A stretch of DNA of 64,000 nucleotides from Viola odorata (GCA_963691705.1 OY829545.1:15141569-15205568); one strand, 5' to 3'. Counted from the stretch's first letter, positions 1 to 11,560 are shown. Numbers and translations are program-made. The notes: generated by a model not told the origin, from the letters alone.

Positions 1-89
1 GAGGTATGTTTCGCCCTAGAGATGAGCACCTTTTCGACGAAGAGAGCTTCATCAAAATGTTGCGTATTCTTCTCCCTGATTACTACTGA
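1..89 (+). CDS. possible C-terminal end of a gene that begins left of the window
   Basis: Read from base 2, an open frame runs from the window edge to a TGA at 87-89 and encodes about 28 residues (GMFRPRDEHLFDEESF... ending LLPDYY). The mixed charged and hydrophobic composition looks like a protein C-terminus, and AT-rich sequence typical of a 3' UTR follows. I do not recognise the family. The piece is short enough to be chance. Confidence 0.25.
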   Translation, partial: GMFRPRDEHLFDEESFIKMLRILLPDYY

Positions 90-1020
90 ATATATTAGGA
101 TGTTGGTTGTAGACATAAGTGTGTTGACTTTTGGATGGCCAGTTTCTGCAATGTAGTAGGGTGTTTATGGTAGTAGAAGGATGGTGGATTTAGGATGGCC
201 AACCGTTGTGATCCATTTTAGGAATAGTGTCCAACTGATGATGTATATTATTCCTCTAGTTAATGAATTGATATTGGCTATCTCATTGTGTTCCCATTAA
301 GGTTGTCTGATGTTTTTCTTCAATGGTGAAAGTGTATGTTTTTCTTCAATTGTCCCTATTTTAGGCTGTTGCATCCAGTTGCTTTGCTGCCCTGTTCTTT
401 TAATCTGTTCCACTTTTATGAGTTCTGAATTGTTGGTTTGGTTTGCATATGGAATTGCATGAGCAGAAGCAACTACTTTGAGTACGGACTCTGTTTCATT
501 TGCTCTGAGGTGAATCACTTGTTTGCAATACTTGTTATTCCTTGTTCAGAAACCTTCTTCTTCTGTGCTTTGATTGCTTGGATGCTGCAAATAGAGGCAC
601 CTGGAATGATAATTATGAATGCCTATTGATGCAAGGTCAACTTGGAAATAATTGTTGGGAATTGATGTATTTTCGATAACCGTTCCCCAAGACCCTGTTG
701 CCGATTGGACCATTCAATGATCTATACCTGAGCTAGTGCAGGGGATTGGCCTAGATAACAGTTCCCCAACTCTGCACATTGTAGACTTGTAGTTGGATTC
801 CCAATTACTACTGGAGTCAGCCTTTAACATTCTCAAAGTGACGCAATGTTTAGAGTAATGGTATAGTGCAGTTTGTCTGTATCTTTCATAACTGGTTTGG
901 TTTGGATGCAATGGTTTGGTTAATGTGTGTTGCGTGACAGTTTGACCATATCGACTGTTTGGTTGACAGGCTCCTTTCCTTTAATGCACCTTATCACATG
1001 ACCTCAGGTAACCCTACTCA
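90..1020. other. intergenic, no gene seen
   Basis: This stretch has only short open frames with no recognisable domain. The left part may be the 3' UTR of the gene ending at 89, and the right part leads into the promoter of the small gene at 1145. Confidence 0.5.
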
Positions 1021-1026
1021 GGCTCT

Positions 1027-1034
1027 TATAAATA
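1027..1034 (+). promoter_or_regulatory. TATA box upstream of the small coiled-coil gene
   Basis: TATAAATA lies about 110 bp before the ATG at 1145. A pyrimidine-rich leader and a GCAG acceptor-like site (about 1130-1135) follow, just before the ATG. The related pseudogene at 47699 has the same arrangement with TATAAAT at 47554-47560, which supports both as promoters. Confidence 0.5.
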
Positions 1035-1144
1035 CCACCATCCTTTAACCTAATATGCTTCATCCCTAAACTGCCTCTTCTCTTCTGTTGTTTGTTGCTT
1101 ATCTCCTTTGCTCTTTTAAGCTTTCTCTGTGCAGGTTGAGAATA

Positions 1145-1528
1145 ATGGATCGTGAGAGGAAGGAAGAGATCCACAATGCTACAGGCCGCTACTCAGGTCA
1201 TCTAGACATGGACATCGTGCAGCTGGAGAACAAGATTCTTCATACCAACCAGGACATGGAAGAGTATAATGAGTTGCTGGAGGACATGAAGGCTAGGAAG
1301 GATGAGGTATACGAAGATGCTGAGCATGAGGGGCTGGCACTGACTGCAATCAAGTCATACAGCGAGGCTACCAACCATCTTAACCTCTCCATTGCTCACC
1401 TTAACCAAAAGAGAGAGGGGCTCAACCTGGCTCCTAATAGTGCAAGGCTTGCTCTTGCTCAATTGAATCTCTTTACTAATGTCATTCCAGGCATCCCAAC
1501 AATCGATGATGAATCTGGGTCTGAGTAG
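1145..1528 (+). CDS. small acidic coiled-coil protein, unrecognised family (copy A)
   Basis: A single-exon frame of 127 codons. The start at 1145 (MDRERKEEIHNATG) is chosen because the two relatives in this window begin at the equivalent place (MNHQDK, MNPNDK); the frame is open upstream but without another ATG. The protein is almost entirely predicted helix with heptad-like spacing (VQLENKIL.., EEYNELLEDMKARKDEVYED) and ends in LNLFTNVIPGIPT followed by an acidic tail. I cannot assign a domain. Paralogues lie at 4690-5046 (-) and, broken, at 47699-48058 (+); all share an RK(D/G)..(V/I)(Y/F)xD block and an N-x-F-x-N...IP end. An AATAAA at about 1578-1583 could serve polyadenylation. The TATA box and intact frame suggest a real gene; association with a mobile element is an alternative. 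Confidence 0.6.
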   Translation: MDRERKEEIHNATGRYSGHLDMDIVQLENKILHTNQDMEEYNELLEDMKARKDEVYEDAEHEGLALTAIKSYSEATNHLNLSIAHLNQKREGLNLAPNSARLALAQLNLFTNVIPGIPTIDDESGSE

Positions 1529-2121
1529 TTAGGGTGTCTGTAATCCACCCGAGTGGTATGTCCTTGGGTTGTTATCAATAAATAAAAGCACCGTCTCTTT
1601 TTCATGTCACATAATTCCTCTCTTCTGTGTGTGTATAATTTCCAGTGCATTATCCGGCAAGCATTCTAGATGTTCAGTGTAACTAAAATACCAACGACTG
1701 ATAAGTACAAAGAATTGAAACAATTATCATTAAAATAGAGTAAAGCTCATCTAAGATGGTCATTATCTAGAGAGGCATTTAACCAAAAGCATGGATGAAA
1801 TGCAACATCAATCACAATGGAAAGAGGCCAACCATCCACTGCCAGTGAAGAAGATGGCCATATGGAATAATCATTTTGTGGAATTATTCAATGTGTGAAA
1901 TTTTGGATTTTCCCAGGCCCAGCCGGTGGCCTAGCCAGAAGCGACCGAGTCTTTTAATATTTTTTCTTCATTTGTAATTCAAGTAAATTATGTTTTGGCA
2001 AATACTACTCCCAAAAGGGCCAAAACCCACTTCATCTTCATAAAATAAACCCACTCTAAACCGCATCAACTTCCCATTACTTCCACTTTTACCACTCACT
2101 TTTCAAACAAACCCTGATCCC

Positions 2122-4304
2122 ATGCCCAGTAACTCAAGCGACCCTCATGACACCCCGCCGTCCGCGACCGAACCAGTTTCGGCAGGGCCGTCAGCACAAG
2201 GACAAGTTAAACAAATGATTGATGCAGTCGTCAGAGAGATAGATGCTGAACAGGCGGCCAACTTCAATAAGGATGAGTGTGCAGGAGATGAAAACTCTGG
2301 GTCAGAGGAGAGCGTGAAGGGGAAAGACAGGGTGATTGAGTTGAGTGACACAGACGCGGGTGAGGGGACCAAAACGAAACTGAAGAGACCAGTACCAGAA
2401 GTTGATGGCAGAACAGAGAGGAGGACCAGAAGAAAAATGTCTGAAAGTAGCGATGGCAATGTAGCCTTTCGTTCTGCATTCAAGCGCCCCCGGCCGAAGC
2501 AGGTTGCTATAAAGAAAGTCGTCAGGCCAAACCCTAGGAAGCTTGTGACGGAGACGGAGATTGAGGAGGCAGTAGGGGCGATCGATAAACGCACGATACG
2601 ACAAAGCTCTAAAGCCTCCACCAAATCACAAGGGGTGCCCACCGGAAGTCCTCCAAATAAGCACCCCTCTAGGAAGAAGCAGGTTCATATGAAGACAGGG
2701 CAAACCTCTAAAGCCTCCACCAAATCACAAGCCGAGGCCACCGGTACTCCTCCAAATAAGCAACCCGCTGGGGTTAAGCCGGTTGCTATGAAGAAAGGTA
2801 AAGCTCTAAAGCCTCCACCAAATCACAAGGAGAGCGGCGACTGAAGGGAAAAGAGGTAGACCCCGATGCTGACATAGAAGATTTGACTGAGGATGCAGAG
2901 GATGAAGTCTTGGCCAATCTAACGGCCAAGCCCACCAAGGTACCCCCACTTGAATATTTGAGAGGTTGGTTGAGGTTTGATACTTTAGACCTCAAAGCCA
3001 AACTAGTGGAAAAACTTAGTTGTGATATCACTCCGTATGCAACGTTTGATTTTGATTCGCTAGACCCCTTAGGAGTTGGTGACAGAATTAAAACTTATAT
3101 GCAAAATATTGGTTGGGAATGCCTACTGCTGGTGTTGGATGCTGCTTATTCTGAGCTTTGTTTATAATTCCATACTACATTTTGGTTCGACCATAAGAGT
3201 CTGTCCATTAGGGGAAGAAATAGACTGGATTTTGATGCTCCTGACGTTGTTAACTTCCAGTTGTGTGGTGTTTGGAACCATAAGTCAATAAATGAGTTCA
3301 ATTTGATGCTTGGATGTGTGAATGCGGATGAATTGCTATCCCCTGATCATTTGAATGCATTGTCGGATTATCCGAAAGATTTTGATTTCGCGGCCACATA
3401 TCAAGAGTTGACTGGAGACCCTACGGCTTCATTCGACAAACACTCCAAGTTACACCAAATTAGAGACCCAACCCTTAGGATGATCCACAGAGCACTGACC
3501 TTTAACCTCGCTGGGAAAACTACTGTGTCTGGGAATTTGTCCAGACTTGAGTTGTTCTTGTTGTGGTGCATGGTGCATAAGAAGAGGGTGAACCTAGCAT
3601 ATTAGATATCCAGGCAACTGCATGCATACCATCAGGGGGGTAAGATGATTCTGGGATCCTTGATAACCAAGCTAGCTGTGACTTCTGCAAGCTTACATCT
3701 TCATCCTACTGATCTCCATAAATTTTGTGATGTTAAAGTACTTGATATGAGAGCCTTCGACCAAATGGGGTACTTCCATTTGGTAGATGGTTATGTTCAT
3801 TACAATGTTGGGTTCACAGATGTGGAGGAACACATTTGGCGGAAGAAGTATGATGGAATACACTTCAGCCGATCAATTGTTAATGATGAAATATCAGAAG
3901 ATGGGATCGGCCTAGCCGCAGGGAGAACCCAAGATGCTTCCAGAGGCCAAGCTGCCAGCACTGAGCAACCCTCCTCCTCAAGCTCCCCACCATCCTGGGC
4001 AAAAAGCATGATGGAAAGCCAGCTAAACATGCAGCAGATAATCAACGGCTACCAGGACCAGCTCTCGCAGCAACATCAACTTATCTCAGCCCTAAATGGT
4101 GACATTGTAAATCTAGCCGAAAGCTATAAAAAATCAGTCGCGTGCTTGTGGAATATCACTGACAGTATCAAAAGCCTTGACAAAGTGGTCTCAGGAATCC
4201 TTGGGCATTTGTTGAATGATCTCAAATCCACCTCATCAGTCCCAACCCCCCCGATAAGGCAGCTCCCACTTCATCAGTCCCACCCCCCTGATAAGGAAAG
4301 CTAA
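2122..4304 (+). pseudogene. decayed Athila-type 'putative plant transposon protein' ORF
   Basis: A single coding stretch of about 727 codons carries at least three lesions: a one-base loss in the third copy of an internal repeat (about 2804), an in-frame TAA at about 3165, and a TAG at about 3603. The N-terminal third is charged and low-complexity, rich in K, S, P and E. The middle (about 2930-3890) resembles the 'putative plant transposon protein' domain common in Athila-type Ty3 elements: LEYLRGWLRFDT, GVGDRIKTYMQNIGWE, FHTTFWFDH, YQELTGDPTASFDKHSKL, RALTFNLAGK and LELFLLWCMVHKKRVNLAY. The C-terminus is Q-, S- and P-rich (about 3930-4300). No LTR, primer site or polymerase is visible nearby, so this is an isolated remnant. 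Family assignment is from memory of motif pattern. Confidence 0.6.
2604..2835 (+). repeat. 99-bp in-frame tandem repeat, about 2.3 copies
   Basis: The segment CTCTAAAGCCTCCACCAAAT recurs at about 2607, 2706 and 2804. The first interval is 99 bp (33 codons, in frame) and the second is 98 bp, so a one-base loss throws the host ORF out of frame. The repeat encodes a lysine- and proline-rich unit (SKASTKSQ...PP). Confidence 0.8.
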
Positions 4305-4689
4305 ACCGGGAAGGATGTCTCTTTTTGAATATTACGAATGATTTTGTCTGATGAAACTGTTGTTTTCTGTCTTTTATTTATTGCCTAATGATGACCTGAT
4401 TATTCTCGACATGTTGTGTTGATTTGGATTTTATGCGCATTTTTGTTAGAGTGTGTATGTTTGGGGCCAAGCATCTGTCAAAGCCACTGGCTAGGCCTAG
4501 ACAATTTCATCTTTTAACACATTGAAAAGGTAACATCCGGAACAAGGAATAAACCGAAGCCACCATACAACCTTTTCACTAAAAACCCAATACTTCGCGG
4601 AAAATAAATTGCACATTCAAAAGTTCAGGTACACTGGATAAAAGAGTAAGAAACAGAGGCACAATATAGGGAAATTAAAGCAACACAAT

Positions 4690-5046
4690 CTACTCATTAG
4701 TGGGGATCCCAGGCACGACATTGGCAAACCTATTCATCTCAGTCCTGCCCTCGTTCACAGCATCTTGCGCCACCCGCAGTGCAGAGACCTTCTGCTCCAG
4801 TTTTGCAGCAGCAAGAGAGAGATGAGTAATGCAGTCAGACATTGCATTTACTGTCTCGAACGCCATGTAGTCATCCGCGAAGATTTGATCCTTGCGATGT
4901 TTGAGATCCTCAATCATGTCCTCAATCCGCTCAAGTTCGGTCTCCGTGGAGGTGATATTGGTGTCTAACAACCCAGTGTCACGTTGGAGGGTTCTGCTGG
5001 TGACGTTGTATGCTTCTAACATCGTTCTTTTGTCTTGATGATTCAT
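4690..5046 (-). CDS. small coiled-coil protein, unrecognised family (copy B)
   Basis: A single-exon frame of 118 codons starting at MNHQDKRTML. An open frame extends upstream to 5205 but has no aligned start. The protein is helical (LERIEDMIEDLKHRKDQIFADD, then HLSLAAAKLEQKVSALR) and ends MNRFANVVPGIPTNE, closely matching the end of copy A at 1145-1528 (LNLFTNVIPGIPT). The shared RKD-(E/Q)-(V/I)-(Y/F)-x-D block sits at the same distance from the C-terminus. It lies convergent to the transposon ORF at 2122-4304. No catalytic motif, signal peptide or membrane segment is seen. Function unknown. Confidence 0.55.
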   Translation of the reverse strand: MNHQDKRTMLEAYNVTSRTLQRDTGLLDTNITSTETELERIEDMIEDLKHRKDQIFADDYMAFETVNAMSDCITHLSLAAAKLEQKVSALRVAQDAVNEGRTEMNRFANVVPGIPTNE

Positions 5047-5205
5047 TGTTGATAGGCGGCGACAAGAAACGTAACAGGCTAAACAAAAGGAAAAATGAAG
5101 AAGAAAGGAGGAAGGATAATGGGAAAGGTTGATATGCTGGATGCACCGGTGAAGGGAAAGTATACGGTTTAAATAACAACGAATTCCCAACTGCCTAATC
5201 ACCAT

Positions 5206-6256
5206 AACGGGTCAGAAGCCGTTCAATTGGTGTCGGTTATGGCAATTGTGACCTTTTGATTCTCTGTGGTGTATTGGGAAGGAAAAACCTCAATTTGAAT
5301 TTGAAAGAGTGAGACTTTTCACCGAGAATTGATCCGTTAATCTTTAATTTTATTTAATTAAATAAAAATAAAGATTGTTTACTTATTCGATTGGGAGCTT
5401 CAGTGTTGGCCAAGCCCTAGGCCAAGCTCGGGGTCAAGCCCTGAATTAACGTTTAAGCGACAGAGGTAGGCCAAGCTCATGGCCTACCTCATCAAGATAA
5501 CAATACATCACACAAGGCAAATAAATATCCAACCACAACATGGACAGATCTATGAAATGGGGTAAAACTCGGCAACAGGTTGTGCTCACTCACAACCTGG
5601 GCATGAAGTAGACGATCATTAGGCTCTTGCCTTTAAGCTGGTTTCATTGGGGTGGACTCTGCAAGAAAATTTAGCAACATGATCATCATCGTCATCATCA
5701 ACATCATCATATAACAATAAAAATTGCATACATTATCATCATAGAATTTGGTCTAAATAATCATCATACAATGCATAAATTATCCATTCAACCACTGCCC
5801 AGAAAATGCATTGTAAACCCATAAAATGCATTGTAAACCCAGAAAATGCATCGTAGTAGTATTTCCAGTTAACAAAATCCATGATACGGGTCTAGACTAT
5901 GGCAGTGTTCACCTATACATCAACTACTGCCCAAGTAAATGATCTGTGCTGATCATTGCATCATGGTATACGACCTGTACAACCTATATACTGCACAAAA
6001 AAGTTGCTATTTACTGCTGACTGCAAATGCAAACACTAAGATTGATGGATACTGTGATCATCATCATTACCCAAAATATGGATCAATTATATAATTACTT
6101 CTAATGCACAACCAAAAATCCCTTTCCACTGTCTACCACAAACTACGACTGAAATCCTCATGTATTCCTGCAAGCATGTAATAGCAAATTAATCACAGCA
6201 GATCCATAACCACACAAATAACAAAAACAAAATGATTATAGAAGATTACTTACAGG
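5206..6256. other. intergenic, simple repeats only
   Basis: No coding signal. It contains a CAT/ATC-rich microsatellite at about 5681-5730 and a 20-bp tandem repeat at 5800-5859. The missing left end of the mariner element should lie here, but I could not find a TIR matching the one at 8339-8355. Confidence 0.5.
5800..5859. repeat. 20-bp tandem repeat, 3 copies
   Basis: Units of the form CA(G/T)AAAATGCATTGTAAACC start at 5800, 5820 and 5840; the third unit diverges in its last bases. Confidence 0.8.
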
Positions 6257-7852
6257 CTATGGGAGTAGATGACCCCTTGCATTTGCAATGATTAAGGAGT
6301 CACATGACAGGACTAGAGGGAGCAGCCCTTGCCTTTCCAAGGACTCCTTACTCATGTGAGGGATTTTATAGGTGTTATCCCCCAAAAGTTTCAGAATTTC
6401 AACAATACAGGACTGAAGAGTGAGAAATATATAATTACACTTGATGTCAGGAAACTCAATAAAACTCTTATGTACGACTGCAACCAATTCTGCCACAGAC
6501 CTAGCACATTCCTGTTCTTGGAGAGATTGTATAGCCCTAAAGAACCCAAGATCAAGGACATTAAGATCAAGAGAGTTAGGGGGTTGACAGGACAGTATAA
6601 CATTCAATCCCAGAGAGGTAGCAGCTGAAAAGAATTCTTCATCATGAGGCAGGATGTGAGTCTTGGCATTATCCTGTTGGATAATGATTGGATCTCTAAT
6701 GTTCTCTACAGGCCACTTAGCCCTAATTGAAGGCAAAACCTTATAAATCATGAATTTCCTAATGACATCCCTATCTATCTTTTGAATTGGCTTCACTTCC
6801 ATTGACCCTGCCAGTCTGTTTACACTAGACCTAACAGCACACACTTCATCTACCAAAGGAAATATACCTAATTTTCCATCAAAAGTGCATGTACCATCAG
6901 GCGCATACCTAGGCTAGCTACAGCTGCTAGAAACATAATTTTTGGAATGAAATTAGTGGATTTAAGTTTCCTTACTGGATCATCCTCGTCTGCCAATAAG
7001 TAGTATGTTTGTGTCTTCTTTGTCATGTGAAACCACTTCTCGTCGATGTGCACCACATTGGCCATATCTTGGAAGCTCTGTTCAGCAGGAGGTGAATGTG
7101 GATCCAGCATTGAGAGGCAGAACTCAATCCGTCTTTTTCGATTAGCCTCAGTCAAAATAGGCTTGATGGCATTAGAATGCCGCCTGACCTCTCCACTCTT
7201 CATGGCATATGACAAACGTTTCCTGGACACCTTTAGTGCTGTGGAGAGATTCCTTATAGTGGTCCTCTTCCTCAGAGGAATCTCTCGGATTTGCTGCCAA
7301 TCAAAGTCTACCCTTTTCCTCCCACTATTCTTCACTCTGAGGCGGCTGACATTGTGATTCATAGACTCTCGGCCCCGTTTCCACAACCTCTGGACAGATC
7401 GAATTGAAATGTTGAAGGCTGCAGCGACCTCACTTGTTGCTCGTCGGCCAAGCTTGCCGTCCTCACTCTTCCGCAACAGCATCTCATATGCCGCAACCCT
7501 GTCATCATCGCCGATTTCTCTGCGCCGTGGCTTGCCTAAATGTTGTCCTGCACCTGACACACACAAACATACTTAGGAAAATGAAAATAGAATTTATCTA
7601 TAATCATACACGAAAACAGTTATCAACTTAAATATGGATGACCTTCATCTTCACTTTCCGGCTGAGGCTCCAAGTTTAAGTCTGGAATGTCCTCGTCATC
7701 TCCACCCTCGTCATTTCGGGGATCCACGAACTCCTCCTCTCCGTCATCTGAGAAACCTTGGTTGTCGCCGTATTGGAGTAAGTGTCCTACATAAGCAGGG
7801 ATGTTAGGTCTCCGCTAGGGTCAGCGAAAGGGTTAAAATCCCCAATCTCCAT
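6257..7852 (-). pseudogene. mariner transposase, frameshifted
   Basis: Exon 1 begins at the ATG at 7850-7852 and encodes an acidic leader (EEEFVDPRNDEGG..., PDLNLEPQ), broken by an early TAG near 7795. An intron of about 90 bp (about 7556-7642) leads to the main exon. That exon has an HTH region (ATSEVAAAFNISIRSVQRLW) and the catalytic DDD triad: first Asp in NVVHIDEKWF, second in IIIQQDNAKTH, third in PPNSLDLNVLDLGFF. The last two aspartates are separated by 39 residues, the spacing of plant mariners. A one-base shift near 6915, between AAVASLG and YAPDGTCTFDGK, splits the catalytic core, so this copy is probably not autonomous. Confidence 0.85.
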
Positions 7853-8357
7853 TGATTTATGCAAATTTCTTTGAAGAGAGGTTTTTTAGGGTTTGGGAGG
7901 GCAAACAGAGGTAGGGAGGGAAAATAGAGGTAGGGATTGAAGGACTTTACAAAATTAAACATAAATTGCTTTCAAAATGGCGGGCAATTCAAATTGTGCC
8001 CAAATTTCGTTCCCATTTTGTGCGGGAATGGTTTAAACTTTTGCAGCATTTGAGAATTTGGGGAAGATTGGAAATGGGGGGAGCTTGGATATTTGGAGCC
8101 GATGGCTTACCTATTTCCCTCAACACGCAGTCGTTTCTGCCAAAACCAAAGCCAGCCCAGCCGAGAAGCACTTGGCCCAAATTGCCAAGCCCGGCTACAA
8201 GCCAGCAGGGGCAGAAAGAAGCCACAGTCCAGTAGTAAATAGGAAGGGCAGCTAGGGGTAGTTTGGTCAAAAAATGCCTCGTTTTCTCCCCACCAATCAT
8301 TTTCTTAAGCCACGTGCCCGACGACAAAACGACGTTTATTAGGAACCGGAGGGAGTA
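6257..8357 (-). mobile_element. plant mariner-like element (DD39D), one end recognised
   Basis: The element carries a mariner transposase on the minus strand. Its upstream end is a TIR reading, from outside in on the minus strand, TACTCCCTCCGGTTCC (right edge at the TA of 8356-8357). CTCCCTCCG-type ends with TA targets are typical of plant mariner and Stowaway elements. No matching TIR was found downstream of the transposase stop at 6257, so the 3' end is either truncated or too diverged to see by eye. Confidence 0.75.
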
Positions 8358-8359
8358 AA

Positions 8360-8768
8360 GTCTTAGAATAAGTAAATTTAAATCCTAAATGAAAGAAGGA
8401 ATGGAAATACTTTGTCCTTTGCCCTTTCCAGATCTATTCGCATAAATATCCAATATCATAATTCACAAGAAGAGTTTATTATACAAATTATGATTAATAC
8501 AATAATAATAAAAAATACAAACAATCAATAGTCTCAACAATTATTATACATATCCCTCTAAAACAAACATAACAAATACTAACTACTACTATATCCGAAT
8601 CACCATAGATAGAGATCCCACGTGCGTTCATCCCATCTCCTTCGTTCACCCTGGATCTGTTCATTTGAATCAAGAAGAGTAAAAAAGTCTTAGATAGAGT
8701 GAGACGTTTGCTTGTTACTATATACTATATATCAAGATACCAAGGATCAAACACTACTAAGCAAAAGA
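8360..8768. other. 3' flank of the NLR gene
   Basis: AT-rich sequence with no gene seen between the mariner TIR and the stop codon of the resistance-type gene; it probably includes that gene's 3' UTR. Confidence 0.4.
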
Positions 8769-11427
8769 CTAAATAAATACCTGCTTCAAATCGATTTCAA
8801 TATTAGGGATGTGAGCGATCTTTGGCCAATCCTCTCCTTTGTCCTTCTCACACCGCCTTCCCAGATCTGGACATCCGTCAATAAGCAATCGGACAAGAGT
8901 GGTGAGGTGTTGGATACTCTCTGGCAGTGAAGTCATCTTTGGGCAACCACGAAGACCTAAACACTGGAGTGATGTCAAGTGTTGCAATCCATCATCAGAT
9001 AGAGTTATCAATTCAGGACAATACCCAATATGGAGAACCTTCAAAGAATCTAGTCTGCCCAGAGGTATTGGAAGCTGTTGGCATCGCGAGAAGTTTATTA
9101 GCCTAATTTCAACTAGATTTGGCAGGTGCACGTGTAGGTCCATCATCCAGTCTGGCAACTCTAGGCTTACATATCCCGATATATACAGCTTCCTCAAATT
9201 TTGATGCGGTTGTAGAACTGAGAGAGCTTCCACATCAATATGACTGTTTTCCTCAAATATTGTCTCAGATCTCAACTCCAGTGAAGTTAACATCTTTTTT
9301 TCCATCAAGTTGGCACTTTTAAAATCTGCCACACTTTTAACATTATAAAGACCACTGATGCTTAACTCACCTTCCAAACCATTCAGCTCTTTCAGCTCCC
9401 CTATTTTACACCCATCTTTCTTGCCCACTATGAAGTTGCTAAGTTTTCGCATACCCTTTAATTGGCCCATTCCATGAGGGATACCTTTGAGACTATAGAA
9501 ACCTCTGATGTCAAGATACACGAGGCTTTTCATCTCCTTCATGCCTTTCGGTAACTGTTCCAAGTTAGAGCAGTTTCTCAAAATCAGTGTTTGCAACTTC
9601 TGCAGTGAGCTAGTTGATTCAGGTAACCTCTCGATGTCGGATCCAGATACATCTAGATACCTTAAATGCTTGCTAAGCGACATTGGCAATTTCTCAACAT
9701 CTAGACAATACAACCTCAAGATTCTCAAATACTTTTGACTAGATAACCATTCCACGTCCTTCCCATAATTTATAGAGAAACGATCTTTCATCATAAAAAT
9801 AAATGAGCGCAGTGATGCAATTTTAGAATTACCTTTCATCAAAGTATCGTATTCAGTAAAATATGAGATATGACGGCAGTTTTTTTGTACCATTCAAACT
9901 CCCACCTGATTGAATCAAATGGAGTTCATGCTCCATAACTGATGTTGCCACATCATGTACAAGATCATGCATTTTACAAGTAGTGTTTTCCAAATAATCC
10001 GTTTCCACATTTTGAAAAAATGATCTCGCGACTAATGCACGGAAAATTTCTTGCCCCGTTTCATGCAAATCTTTACGCTCTCCACAAGAAATAAAGCCAT
10101 TAGCCATCCATATCTGTATCAACTCGTCTTTTTTCATCATATAATCTTTTGGGTATATACAACAATATGAAAAACATTGCCTCAAATTCATGGGAAGGTG
10201 AGTGTAACTTAATCTCATGGTAGCTAAAATCTTTTCTCCCTCGTCCGGCAAATTCCAAAGCTCACTTTCCATGACATCTGACCATTCCTTTTCTTGTTTC
10301 TTCAGCTGCATCAAGCTTCCCAAAACTTTTAACACCAGCGGTACACCTCCACACTTTTTCACTATGCATTTCCCAATGGTTTCCATGAACTCTTTTGACT
10401 TTCCCATCCTAAATGCATGAAGGGCAAACAGTGACCAAGAATCATCATCCGATAATCTCCCCATATGGCGAATAGAAACTGCGGCCATCTTCTCAGCAAC
10501 TTGTGGAATGCGCGTAGTTATTAGAACTACACTCCCTGTAGCACCACTTCTGATTGCATTCTTCGATCTATCCCACTTATCTGGAAAATCGTCCCACACA
10601 TCATCCAATACTAACAAAAACCTCTTTCCATCCAACTTCTCTTGGAGACTTTGTTGCAAGGATTCCAACTCATTGGAACCAGTATCACCTCCAATTCGTT
10701 CGATGATTGCTCTTGTTAGTCTCTTGATGTCGGTGTCATCAGAAACACATACCCACATTCTTAACTCAAAATGAGTTTTAATGGTTTCAGCATCATTGAA
10801 CACCAACTGTGCAAGTGTTGTTTTCCCCAGTCCTCCAATGCCACATAAAGCATGAACGGATAGAGCTTCTGAACAGGAAACCAAATCATTGATTAACTCT
10901 GCTTTCTGATCATCTCTTCCACAAATTTCTGAATCATCCACGAGGGAGGTAGTTAATCTCGATTCTAACACACCCTGCCGTGAACTAACGGGGCCAACAT
11001 GTAAATGGAGAGGTCGCTTCTCATAAATGGCATCTAGTTTCTCTCTCGCACTCTTCAATTTATGAGCCATCTCCACACGGAAAACAATTGGATTGTGATG
11101 GAGAGAAAAGCAGGACCTTACATGATTTCTGAGACCTTTTTGTTGACGCCTTTGCACTTTGATGTCGAACTCATCGAGCACATCATCAGCATCGTAAGCT
11201 GCATCTTTGAGTTGTCTCAGCCAAATCTTCACTGTCTCACCTTCGTTGCCGCTGTTCCACTGCTTTAACTCGGCATCATAGAGCACGGATTGGATGGTGG
11301 TGAAGGTGCGGGACAATTTCTCAAGCTCAGTGTTGAGGCCATCAAGAAATCCAAGTTCTCGGAGAGCTAGTGTGTTGATATTTGTCAAGAGTGTACTTAT
11401 GAGTGCGGAAGCAAGTGCATCAGCCAT
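8769..11427 (-). pseudogene. CC-NBS-LRR (NLR) resistance-type gene with a homopolymer frameshift
   Basis: An intronless NLR of about 890 codons, typical of the RGA group. N-terminal Rx-like coiled coil: MADALASALISTLL and KDAAYDADDVLDEFD. NB-ARC motifs in order: P-loop GIGGLGKTTLAQ, RNBS-A, kinase-2 KRFLLVLDDVWDD, RNBS-B VVLITTR, GLPL-type CGGVPLVLKVLG, RNBS-D CFSYCCIYPKDY, and MHD in CKMHDLVHDV. Then about 10-12 LRRs (LRYLDVSGSDIERLP..., SLQCLGLRGCPKMTSLP) and the family ending GEDWPKIAHIPNI. The frame breaks after the MHD region, at a run of seven A on the coding strand (9880-9886). Upstream of it the frame ends at 9853; with one fewer A it would run straight into the LRR frame. This is either a true one-base insertion or a sequencing or assembly error. 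If real, the product is a truncated CC-NBS protein (524 aa) without LRRs. Confidence 0.92.
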
Positions 11428-11560
11428 GAGGATTCTTGTCTGATATGTTCAAATTATGAGCCTTCCAAAGTCGAAACGGAATTAAGATGACTGAAATGGA
11501 GAAGAAAGTGAGATGAAAACACAAGGATACAGCAATAACAACGTAGTCTCAGGTCTGGAG

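Noticed and set aside
2145..2642. 165-codon open frame antisense to the transposon ORF
   Set aside because: Shadow of the plus-strand charged low-complexity region; no domain and no upstream signals.
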